Shown here: positions 1 through 7,374 of the stretch, piece after piece
Numbering within the stretch: the stretch's first letter is position 1
How the letters are laid out: every line of letters begins with the position of its first letter
Source of the DNA: Oscillospiraceae bacterium
GTDB lineage: Bacteria > Bacillota > Clostridia > Oscillospirales > Oscillospiraceae
Assembly (NCBI GenBank): GCA_024404215.1
Contig: JAKSQI010000030.1
Coordinates: forward strand, 1 to 13,242
Direction: 5' to 3'
DNA: 13,242 nt
Program-made: the position numbers and the translations under genes
Notes under the pieces: generated by a model
Seen by the model: the letters and a program-made list of their open reading frames with translations, nothing else
What the model was told of the DNA's origin: nothing
Databases searched by the model: none

Positions 1-6
1 ACGCCG

Positions 7-46
7 ACAGCCGACTCTTTTATAGAGCCGGCTGTTGAAATTTTTT
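7..46 (+). terminator. Stem-loop with T-tract, probable rho-independent terminator of a gene left of the window
   Basis: Seven base pairs (7-13 with 29-35) continue past one A/C mismatch into four more (15-18 with 24-27), closing a five-base loop. Six T residues follow at 41-46, five bases after the stem. The T-tract lies on the plus strand only, so it would stop plus-strand transcription entering from the left edge. No gene for it is visible here, so the assignment is inferred from structure. Confidence 0.6.
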
Positions 47-57
47 CATGTTTAAGA

Positions 58-88
58 GGCTGCCTCTTTTTGAGACAGCCCCATTTTT
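58..88. terminator. Second stem-loop in the convergent intergenic region
   Basis: The arms 58-62 and 76-80 pair, followed by a C/A mismatch at 63/75 and three more pairs (64-66 with 72-74) around a five-base loop. On the plus strand, five T residues follow at 84-88. On the minus strand the stem is followed only by TCTT, so it would be a weak terminator for the ABC permease gene that ends at 129. It probably serves both directions, but its minus-strand strength is uncertain. Confidence 0.5.
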
Positions 89-128
89 CTGTCCTTTCTT
101 TCAACAGCCCCTCGATTAGGGTCATTTT

Positions 129-3100
129 TTACTCTACGCTTTTCAGAGCCTCTGCCATATCTATGGTCCGGAGCTTGCGACGCATGATAAGGTCCACAAG
201 TACGGTAAAGCCAAAGGTCAAAACCACAGCCAGAACATAGCTCAGAGGGGCAATGCGGGTTTCAAAGGCTACCATATCAATGGTAATCTCACTCATGACA
301 TAGGCATGCAGCAGCTTGCCCAGAGGCAGCCCAAGCACAATCCCCATAAGGGTCAGCACCAGATTTTCACGAAAAACATAAGCCGCAGTTTCCCGGTCTG
401 AGAAGCCCAAAACCTCAATGGTAGCAATTTCCCGAATGCGTTCGGTAAGGTTAATGTTGCTGAGATTAAAGAGCACCACGAAGGCCAGTGCCCCGGCACA
501 GGCAATCACCAGGGCGGCAATGTAATCCATGGCCCCCAGCATTCGGTCAACCCGGTCCCGCAGGTCCGCCATGACCGATACCGACGCTGCGCCATATTCG
601 TTTACCAACTCAGCGGCTATCTCATGCTTATCCCCCGTTCCGGCATTGGCAAGGGTGGTGCTGTACTCCACCGTCCGGTTCAGTGCCGACTCATAGGTCC
701 GCTCGTTCATGAGAACATAGTAATACACGTAGTTTTTAAAAATGCCGGAAATCTCCAGCTCTACGGATTGGAACTCATCCGGGTGCAGGGTCAAGCTGTC
801 CCCCTCTTGCAAATTCAACCGCTTGGCCAAATTATCACTGATAACCACCCGGTTATCGCCTGGCCAGGCAACCGTCTTACTGCCGTCCGACAGCTGTATC
901 AGCTGGGCAATGTTTTCATCGGAGCAGGCAATCAGTGTAGCCTGCTTGGTTACTCCGTTGCCAGAAGCATCCATGCTGTCACTGCAAGCCTGCACACAGA
1001 GGCTGAGAAGGTCCGCTGTGTTCTCTCCAAAGGCCTGCCGTTCCTGCTCTTCCATGGTTTCCGGGAAAGAGATGGAATAATCATATTTCATGATTCCTCC
1101 GAACTGGTCGCTGCCTATATGGCCGATGCTGTCCTTCAGGCCAAGACCGGTAATCACCAAGGCCGCACAGCCCCCTATACCCAGAACCATCATAATCAGC
1201 CGCTTTTTGTAACGGAAAATGTTCCGGGCTGTTACCTTGTGCAGGAAGGAGAAGCGCCGCCAGAGGAAGGGAATCTTCTCCAGCCAAATGCGCTTGCCTA
1301 CCGCTGGGGCCCGGGGACGCATCAGTTCCGCCGGGACCTGACGTAAATCCTGCCGGCAGACCAGCAAGGTAGTTCCGGCAGAGCAGACCAGTGCAGCCAG
1401 CACGGCCAGCAGACCCAGCCGATAATTGAATACAACACGAATATCACCGAAATTGTAAAGGAGCGCATAGCCCATCCAAATGCACTTGGGAAATACAATG
1501 GAACCGGCAAAAAAGCCCAGCAAGCTTCCCAGAAGCGCCGCCGAGCCGGCGTAGGACACATATTTGAAGGTAATGCGTCCGTTGCTGTAGCCCAGGGATT
1601 TCAGAGTTCCGATTTGCGTGCGTTGGTCATCCACCATGCGGGTCATGGTGGTGATAATAACAAGGGCCGCCACCAAAAAGAAAAACAGAGGAAAGACCTT
1701 GGCTACGCTTTCCACAACCCGGCTGTCGTTTTCAAAGCAGACATAGCCCACATTGGTATCTCGATTCAGCACATAGGTTGCCGGCTCCTCCAGTTCTGCG
1801 ATTTTGGCTTCGGCGTCTGCCAGCTCACCCTCGGCGTCTGCCAGCTCGGCTTCGGCATCAGCAAAGCGGTTCTCAGCCTCTCCCTTGGCCTGCTGATAGT
1901 CAGCCAGCCCCTGTTGGTATTCCTCTTCGCCCTCCTGATAGGACATGACGCCTTCGGAGAAAGCCCTTTGGCCGGAGGAGAGCTGATTGCGGGCAGACTG
2001 CAGGGTTCTTTCCGCCGCTGCCAGTTCCGTTTCCTTTTCCACTAGCTGAGCTTCGGCACTGTCCAATTGCTCTTCTGCCAAGCTTTTGGCCTCATTCAGG
2101 GCTTCCTGGGCAGCGTCCAACTCTTGCAGGCCATCCCGGACCTGCTGCCAGGCTTCCAAAAGCCCGCTGTTTTCTATTAACTGCTTAGCTTCCTGAACCT
2201 GCTGCAGCTGAGCCTGAAGCTCCGTGACAGACAGGGCAGAGTCTTCTTCCCCTGCCATATCGGCAGCAGGGGGCTCCTCCCCAGCCTCAGCTGAAGGGGC
2301 TTTTTGTGGGGGCATGGCCTCCAGCGCAGCTATAGCGGCCTCAAGCTCTGCCTCCATCTGCTGCAAAAGAGGGTACTGCTCCATCATTTCCTCAGCCCCG
2401 GCAGCCGTCAGTTGGGCCAGCGCCTCTTCAGCCGAGGCTCTGGCTGTATCCAATTCCTTCTGTTGATTCTCAAGGGCCTGTTCTGTTTCGCTTTTGGTCT
2501 TTTCAAATTCCGCCCTTGCGTCATTCAGAGCGGCTTTACCCTCCTGATAACGGGCCTCTCCCGCCTTCAACTCCTGCTCAGCCGAGTCCAGCCTTTTTGC
2601 AGAAGCATCCAGTTCCGCCTTGGCATCGTCCAGGGCCTGCCGGGCCTCTGCCAGCTCTGTTTCCGCATCCGCCAGCTCCTGTTCCGCATCACTCCGTTCC
2701 TTTTGGTAGTCCGCCAAGCCTTTTTCATACTCTTCCCGGCCTTCAGCCAATTCCGCCTCCGCATCGGAGAGAATGTCAGCAAAGCGAATCTGAGCTCGCT
2801 GCTCCAGCGTTGCCGTCAAAACAGGCTCAGCCGCGTCCCGGAGCACCTTGTAATCGTCGGAGAATCCATCGGCACTGCCCCGCAGAAGCAGGTCTGCCTC
2901 TGTGAAATACTCAAAGTCCAGTCCCTGGGGCAGGAAATAATAAAAGCCACCCAACCGACCGTCAGCCAAAGCTGTCGTTCCACGCTCCGTATTCAGGTAA
3001 AGGGGGCTGCAGCCCACACCAACAATCACATATTCCTCACAGGTAAAGGCTTCCCTGGTATCCTCGGCATTGTCCGAAGCAATAACCACGGTCTGCCCAA

Positions 3101-3533
3101 TGGCACCTTCCCCGGCAGACTGGCTGTCCGCCAGAACCTCATTGGCCCGCTGGGGCAGCCGGCCGGCTTTAACCAGAGGCTGATTGACCTCTGTAAGCAT
3201 CAGGGCCTTGCGGGCACTGACCGAGCCGTCCGCATGAAGCTGCAGAAAATCCCGCTGATAGCCTCCCACGGCGGTCTCAACCTCATTCAAAGCCGCGAAG
3301 GCAGCAACATCTTCCTGAGTGAGGCCATAGGTAGAGATCAGACGAAAATCCTGAAAGCTCTGCCCACTCAGATATTGGTCACCGGTGGTCAGCATGGCCT
3401 GCCGGGTTACCCGCAGACCGGAAAAGAAGCCAACACCCAAAGCCACAATGGCCATAATGGCCACATAACGGCCCAGCGTTCGGCGGATTTCCCGACGACT
3501 GTTTTTCGCAAAAGCCGAGCCTCTTCTTACCAT
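129..3533 (-). CDS. ABC transporter permease, FtsX/MacB-like, with long extracellular coiled coil
   Basis: This is the membrane subunit of an ABC system of the FtsX/MacB type, 1134 residues. I see about eight membrane segments: residues 22-43, 611-632, 660-682, 706-727, 777-798, 1003-1025, 1058-1078 and 1096-1117. This is the usual duplicated layout, each half having one helix, an extracellular domain and three helices. The first extracellular part is extended by a heptad-rich coiled coil (about 251-585) rich in Ala, Glu, Leu and Gln, broken at about 407-435 by a Pro/Glu-rich stretch. Conserved FtsX-type segments follow helices 2 and 6 (IGTLKSLGYS near 641, IATIEVLGFS near 1036). The start ATG follows GGAGGAG by five bases and overlaps the ATPase gene by seven bases, so the two are translationally coupled. 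The family includes exporters, lipoprotein-release and cell-wall hydrolase-activating complexes; the substrate cannot be told from sequence. A coiled coil of this size suggests a mechanical or protein-partner role outside the cell, which is inference. Confidence 0.9.
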   Translation of the reverse strand: MVRRGSAFAKNSRREIRRTLGRYVAIMAIVALGVGFFSGLRVTRQAMLTTGDQYLSGQSFQDFRLISTYGLTQEDVAAFAALNEVETAVGGYQRDFLQLHADGSVSARKALMLTEVNQPLVKAGRLPQRANEVLADSQSAGEGAIGQTVVIASDNAEDTREAFTCEEYVIVGVGCSPLYLNTERGTTALADGRLGGFYYFLPQGLDFEYFTEADLLLRGSADGFSDDYKVLRDAAEPVLTATLEQRAQIRFADILSDAEAELAEGREEYEKGLADYQKERSDAEQELADAETELAEARQALDDAKAELDASAKRLDSAEQELKAGEARYQEGKAALNDARAEFEKTKSETEQALENQQKELDTARASAEEALAQLTAAGAEEMMEQYPLLQQMEAELEAAIAALEAMPPQKAPSAEAGEEPPAADMAGEEDSALSVTELQAQLQQVQEAKQLIENSGLLEAWQQVRDGLQELDAAQEALNEAKSLAEEQLDSAEAQLVEKETELAAAERTLQSARNQLSSGQRAFSEGVMSYQEGEEEYQQGLADYQQAKGEAENRFADAEAELADAEGELADAEAKIAELEEPATYVLNRDTNVGYVCFENDSRVVESVAKVFPLFFFLVAALVIITTMTRMVDDQRTQIGTLKSLGYSNGRITFKYVSYAGSAALLGSLLGFFAGSIVFPKCIWMGYALLYNFGDIRVVFNYRLGLLAVLAALVCSAGTTLLVCRQDLRQVPAELMRPRAPAVGKRIWLEKIPFLWRRFSFLHKVTARNIFRYKKRLIMMVLGIGGCAALVITGLGLKDSIGHIGSDQFGGIMKYDYSISFPETMEEQERQAFGENTADLLSLCVQACSDSMDASGNGVTKQATLIACSDENIAQLIQLSDGSKTVAWPGDNRVVISDNLAKRLNLQEGDSLTLHPDEFQSVELEISGIFKNYVYYYVLMNERTYESALNRTVEYSTTLANAGTGDKHEIAAELVNEYGAASVSVMADLRDRVDRMLGAMDYIAALVIACAGALAFVVLFNLSNINLTERIREIATIEVLGFSDRETAAYVFRENLVLTLMGIVLGLPLGKLLHAYVMSEITIDMVAFETRIAPLSYVLAVVLTFGFTVLVDLIMRRKLRTIDMAEALKSVE
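1808..1868. repeat. 21-bp tandem repeat encoding coiled-coil heptads
   Basis: About three 21-base units sit end to end. Seventeen bases are identical between 1810-1826 and 1831-1847, and the third unit is more diverged. Read on the minus strand they encode the heptads ADAEAEL, ADAEGEL and ADAEAKI near residues 558-578 of the permease. The repeat is in frame and so can gain or lose a heptad without breaking the gene. It is a coding repeat, not a mobile element. Confidence 0.75.
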
Positions 3534-4228
3534 TCCAGCTCCTCCACCGGCAGGGGATGCTCATTCCGGGTAACCGACTGCACCGTGCCGCTCTGCACGC
3601 GAACCACTCGGTCCGCCATGGCCGTCAGGGCGGAATTGTGGGTGATAATAATAACCGTCATGCCGCTTTTCCGGCTTTGATCCTGCAGCAGCTTTAGAAT
3701 CTGCTTGCCGGTGGCATAGTCCAGGGCACCGGTAGGCTCATCACAGAGAAGCAGGCGGGGATTCTTGGCCAAAGCCCGGGCAATGGCCACCCGCTGCTGT
3801 TCACCGCCGGACAGCTGGGCCGGGAAGTTACCCATGCGATGCCCCAGGCCCACCTGCTCCAGCACCTGCTCAGCCGGTACGGCCTCCTTCACCAGCTGTG
3901 AAGCAATTTCTACATTCTCCAACGCAGTCAGATTGGGTATCAGGTTGTAAAACTGAAAAACAAAGCCAATTTCGGTACGGCGATAGCCTGCCCGCTGACG
4001 GTAGTTCATGGCCGATATATCCTTGCCGTTCAAGATGATATGTCCACTGGTCAAGGTATCCATTCCCCCCAATATATTCAGCAGGGTAGTTTTACCGGCA
4101 CCGGATTGGCCGACAATTACACAAATCTCTCCGGATTCAACCTCAAAGGACACATTCTGCAAGGCCTGCACCTCAACTGTGCCGCTGCGGTAAATCTTTC
4201 CAACCTTGTTAAAGCTAATAAATGCCAT
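3527..4228 (-). CDS. ABC transporter ATP-binding protein, MacB/LolD-like
   Basis: This is the cytoplasmic ATPase that drives the downstream permease. With the start chosen here it has 233 residues, normal for the family. Visible motifs are Walker A GQSGAGKT (40-47), Q-loop Gln92, ABC signature LSGGEQQ (139-145), Walker B LLLCDEP (159-165) and H-loop His197, all intact. The reading frame is open upstream to a GTG at 4267, but the ATG at 4228 is preferred: it has AGAAGG five bases upstream, and the predicted transcript begins near 4271, which would leave the GTG almost no leader. The protein then starts at MAFISFNKV, right at the conserved domain. The stop codon overlaps the permease start by seven bases. 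Subfamily by motif is that of MacB/LolD/FtsE-type ATPases; the substrate is unknown. Confidence 0.93.
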   Translation of the reverse strand: MAFISFNKVGKIYRSGTVEVQALQNVSFEVESGEICVIVGQSGAGKTTLLNILGGMDTLTSGHIILNGKDISAMNYRQRAGYRRTEIGFVFQFYNLIPNLTALENVEIASQLVKEAVPAEQVLEQVGLGHRMGNFPAQLSGGEQQRVAIARALAKNPRLLLCDEPTGALDYATGKQILKLLQDQSRKSGMTVIIITHNSALTAMADRVVRVQSGTVQSVTRNEHPLPVEELEW

Positions 4229-4277
4229 AGCTGCCTTCTTTCCCATCGGCCGCTGCCAATGCTCCACTTTTCTTTTT

Positions 4278-4307
4278 ATTATAGTATAGTCTCCAGGAGG
4301 GCATCAA
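4278..4307 (-). promoter_or_regulatory. Promoter of the ABC ATPase-permease operon
   Basis: Read on the minus strand, TTGATG (4302-4307) is followed after 18 bases by a perfect TATAAT (4278-4283), placing the transcript start near 4271. An imperfect dyad (4303-4315, TCAA-CC-TTGA core) overlaps the -35 element and could be an operator, but it is short and may be chance. Confidence 0.6.
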
Positions 4308-4350
4308 CCTTGAATAATCTGTAAACAAGAGGGAAAAGCCCCAGGATTCT

Positions 4351-4379
4351 TTGCCATACTATAAAAAAGATGATATAAT
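4351..4379 (+). promoter_or_regulatory. Strong promoter of the activase/dehydratase-like operon
   Basis: TTGCCA (4351-4356, five of six matches to consensus) is followed after 17 bases by a perfect TATAAT (4374-4379), preceded by TGA, which makes an extended -10. The predicted leader of about 30 bases carries AGGAG at 4402-4406. This is one of the best promoters in the window and is divergent from the ABC operon promoter about 45 bases away. Confidence 0.75.
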
Positions 4380-4416
4380 AAAATGATTCTATGCATGTAA
4401 CAGGAGTAGGACAAAC

Positions 4417-7374
4417 ATGGCTGTTATAAATGAGAAAACTCCCTATGCCCTCGGCATTGACATTGGCAGCACCACTGCCAAGATTGTATTCATGGAGGGT
4501 AACCGGGTTCTGTATGAAAAATACGAGCGCCATCTCTCCCAGGTACGCACCAAGGCTCTGGAAATGGTAGCCGCTATCCGCGACCAGCTGGAAGGCAAGC
4601 TCTTTACTGCCAGCATCTCCGGTTCCGCCGGTTTGGGTCTGGCTGAGGCCGCCGGTCTGCCCTTCGTACAGGAGGTTTATGCCACCGGTGAAGTGGTGAA
4701 GGAGCTGGAGCCGGACACCTCTGTGGTCATTGAGCTGGGCGGTGAAGATGCCAAGGTTATCTTTTTTGACGGTGGCACCGACGAACGCATGAACGGCACC
4801 TGTGCCGGCGGCACCGGCGCCTTTATTGACCAGATGGCCATTCTGCTGAACATGAGCGCCGATGAAATGGATCGGGCCAGTCTGGAGCATACCCGCCTCT
4901 ATCCAATTGCCTCCCGCTGCGGCGTTTTTGCAAAAACTGACATTCAGCCCCTGCTGAACCAGGGAGCTGCCAAATCCGATGTTGCTGCCAGCATTTATCA
5001 GGCCGTTGTAAATCAAACCATATCCGGCTTGGCACAAGGTCGTAAAATTTCCGGCAAGGTTATGTTCCTCGGTGGCCCCCTTCACTATTGTCAGGGCCTG
5101 CGGGATCGTTTCCGCGAAACCCTGCAGCTCACCGACGAGACCGCCCTTTTCCCCTCCTATGGCCGCTTTGCTGTAGCCATGGGCGCTGCTCTCTTCAGCC
5201 GGAAGGACAACCGGCTTTTCACCTATGAGACTCTGGCCAAGGCCTTCGCCAATGCTGAAGGGGCCGTTACGGTCGGCCACCGCCTGCCCCCCCTCTTCTC
5301 TTCCGAGGACGACTACCGGGCCTTCAAGGAGCGCCATGCCAAAGCCACCGTTAAGCATCAGGACATTTCCGACTATGCAGGCAAGGCCTGGCTTGGCATT
5401 GACTGCGGCAGCACTACCACCAAGCTCACCCTGATTTCTGAGGACAATCGAATTCTGTATTCCTATTACAGCTCCAACCGGGGCAATCCGGTAGAGCTGG
5501 TTCAGGAACAGTTGGGTAAAATCTATGAGCTCTGCGGCAGCCGGGTTACCATTTGCGGCAGTGCCGTTACCGGTTATGGAGAGCAGCTGATTGAAGCCGC
5601 CTTCCGGGTGGATGCCGGCGTAGTAGAAACCATTGCCCACTATACCGCAGCCAAGTACTTTCAGCCCGATGTGGATTTTATTCTGGACATCGGTGGACAG
5701 GATATCAAGTGCTTTAAGATTGCCAACAGCGCCATTGACAGCATCATGCTTAATGAGGCCTGTTCCTCCGGCTGCGGTTCCTTCATTGAGACCTTCGCCC
5801 GCTCCATGGGCTACGGAATTGAAGAGTTTGCCTCTCTTGGTCTCCGGGGCAAGAGCCCCGTTGACCTGGGCAGCCGATGCACCGTATTCATGAACAGCTC
5901 CGTAAAGCAGAGCCAAAAGGAAGGTGCTTCCGTTGAGGATATCTCCGCAGGCCTGTCGGTCAGTGTTGTTAAAAACGCCGTCTATAAGGTTATTCGTGCC
6001 GCCTCCGCAAAAGAGCTGGGGGAGCACATTGTGGTTCAGGGAGGCACATTCCTCAATGATGCCGTTCTCCGGGCCTTTGAGATGGAAATGGACGGCCCGG
6101 TTATCCGCCCGGCCATTGCCGGTTTGATGGGCGCCTACGGCGCGGCCCTTTATGCCCGCAAGTATGAAACCAGCCGCCTAATCTCTCCGGAGGAGCTGAA
6201 GGCCTTCTCCCACAAATCCAAATCTGCCGTTTGTCAGGGCTGCACCAACCACTGCCGCCTGATTGTCAACACCTTTGCCGATGGTCGGCGGCTGATTTCC
6301 GGCAACCAGTGCCAGCGGGGCCTCGGGCTGGAGAACCCCGGCGAGGATACCCCCAATCTGTACGCCTATAAACGGGATTATCTGGCAAGTCTTATCGGGA
6401 AGCCCGGCAAAAGAGGGAAAATCGGCCTGCCCATGGCCTTGGGCATGTATGAGCTGGCTCCCCTTTGGCATGCCGTCTTTACTGAACTGGGCTACGAGGT
6501 TGTGTTCAGCCGTCAGTCCTCCCGCAGCACCTATGAACGAGGACAGTTCTCCATTCCCTCCGATACCGCCTGCTACCCCGCCAAAATCATGCATGGCCAC
6601 ATGGAAGAGCTGATGGATGCCGGCATCCGAACCCTCTTCTACCCGGTTCTCACCTATAACGTTGATGAAAAGGGCGGTTCCAATCACTATAACTGTCCGG
6701 TTGTTGCTTACTACAGTGAGCTTCTGAAGGGCAACATGGACCGCTTGAAGGACTTCACCTTCCTTTACCCGAACCTGAACATTAACACCCCCCGGGCCTT
6801 CACCGCCACTTTGTATGACGCCATGCATGCCCATGACAGCAGCATTACCAGGGCTGAATGCCGCAAGGCCGTGAAAGCCGGTCTGGAGGCCTATGATTCC
6901 TTCCGCCGTCGGGTCATGGACGAGGGAGAACGAGCCCTGACCTGGGCTCGGGAACAGGGCAAACGCATCATGATTCTGGCCGGCCGGCCTTATCACATTG
7001 ATCCGGAAATTGGCCATGGCATTGATAAGCTGGCGGTTCAGCTTGGCTTTACCGTGGTCAGCGAGGACAGCATCTGCCAGCTGGAGGACCCGGTCAAAAC
7101 CCGGGTTCTGAATCAGTGGACCTATCACAGCCGCCTTTACCGGGCTGCCCGTCTGGCAACCCGCCACCCGGACATGGAGCTGGTTCAGCTGGTTTCCTTC
7201 GGTTGCGGTATTGATGCCATCACCACCGATGAGTGCCGCAGTCTGCTGGAACCCGCCGGCAAGTACTATACGCAAATCAAAATTGATGAAATTACCAACC
7301 TGGGTGCCGTCAAGATTCGCCTGCGCAGTCTGCTGGGCGCTCTGGAAGCAAAGGAGGAGGCGGTAAGCAAATGA
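4417..7374 (+). CDS. Tandem acyl-CoA dehydratase activase (BadF/BcrA family) with COG3580-like C-terminal region
   Basis: The protein has 985 residues. Residues 9-261 and 324-582 are two ATPase domains of the BadF/BadG/BcrA/BcrD activase family, with phosphate-binding motifs DIGSTTAK (15-22) and DCGSTTTK (329-336). Each keeps the two cysteines that in HgdC-type activators hold the bridging [4Fe-4S] cluster: Cys129/Cys168 and Cys449/Cys488, both 39 residues apart. A Cys cluster follows (606, 609, 613 and 632). Residues about 667-975 resemble the DUF2229/COG3580 region of unknown function, with conserved DTACYPAK, AGRPYHIDPEIGHG and SFGCGIDA segments. Related activators use ATP hydrolysis to push low-potential electrons into 2-hydroxyacyl-CoA dehydratases or double-cubane proteins. 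This long type has no assigned substrate as far as I know, so dehydratase labels should be read as family names. The start has AGGAG ten bases upstream. The stop overlaps the next gene by ATGA. It is probably cytoplasmic and oxygen-sensitive. Confidence 0.88.
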   Translation: MAVINEKTPYALGIDIGSTTAKIVFMEGNRVLYEKYERHLSQVRTKALEMVAAIRDQLEGKLFTASISGSAGLGLAEAAGLPFVQEVYATGEVVKELEPDTSVVIELGGEDAKVIFFDGGTDERMNGTCAGGTGAFIDQMAILLNMSADEMDRASLEHTRLYPIASRCGVFAKTDIQPLLNQGAAKSDVAASIYQAVVNQTISGLAQGRKISGKVMFLGGPLHYCQGLRDRFRETLQLTDETALFPSYGRFAVAMGAALFSRKDNRLFTYETLAKAFANAEGAVTVGHRLPPLFSSEDDYRAFKERHAKATVKHQDISDYAGKAWLGIDCGSTTTKLTLISEDNRILYSYYSSNRGNPVELVQEQLGKIYELCGSRVTICGSAVTGYGEQLIEAAFRVDAGVVETIAHYTAAKYFQPDVDFILDIGGQDIKCFKIANSAIDSIMLNEACSSGCGSFIETFARSMGYGIEEFASLGLRGKSPVDLGSRCTVFMNSSVKQSQKEGASVEDISAGLSVSVVKNAVYKVIRAASAKELGEHIVVQGGTFLNDAVLRAFEMEMDGPVIRPAIAGLMGAYGAALYARKYETSRLISPEELKAFSHKSKSAVCQGCTNHCRLIVNTFADGRRLISGNQCQRGLGLENPGEDTPNLYAYKRDYLASLIGKPGKRGKIGLPMALGMYELAPLWHAVFTELGYEVVFSRQSSRSTYERGQFSIPSDTACYPAKIMHGHMEELMDAGIRTLFYPVLTYNVDEKGGSNHYNCPVVAYYSELLKGNMDRLKDFTFLYPNLNINTPRAFTATLYDAMHAHDSSITRAECRKAVKAGLEAYDSFRRRVMDEGERALTWAREQGKRIMILAGRPYHIDPEIGHGIDKLAVQLGFTVVSEDSICQLEDPVKTRVLNQWTYHSRLYRAARLATRHPDMELVQLVSFGCGIDAITTDECRSLLEPAGKYYTQIKIDEITNLGAVKIRLRSLLGALEAKEEAVSK

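Noticed and set aside
1808..2735. Possible minisatellite or mobile repeat in the permease gene
   Set aside because: The repeats are in frame and follow the heptad pattern of a coiled coil, so they are explained by protein structure.
2304..3680. Long open frame (458 codons) on the plus strand opposite the ABC permease
   Set aside because: It lies antisense to the coiled-coil-coding region, whose codon bias keeps the opposite strand open. No domain, promoter or ribosome site supports it.
4229..4267. Upstream GTG start for the ABC ATPase
   Set aside because: It would begin about four bases after the predicted transcript start and adds 13 residues outside the family alignment, whereas ATG 4228 has a proper ribosome site.
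4279..6027. Long open frame (582 codons) on the minus strand opposite the activase gene
   Set aside because: It is an antisense shadow: low-complexity Gly/Ala/Asn-rich translation without recognisable domains, opposite a gene with clear activase motifs and its own promoter and ribosome site.
6178..7275. Minus-strand open frame (365 codons) opposite the C-terminal half of the activase
   Set aside because: Antisense shadow of a well-supported gene, with composition like the other shadows.
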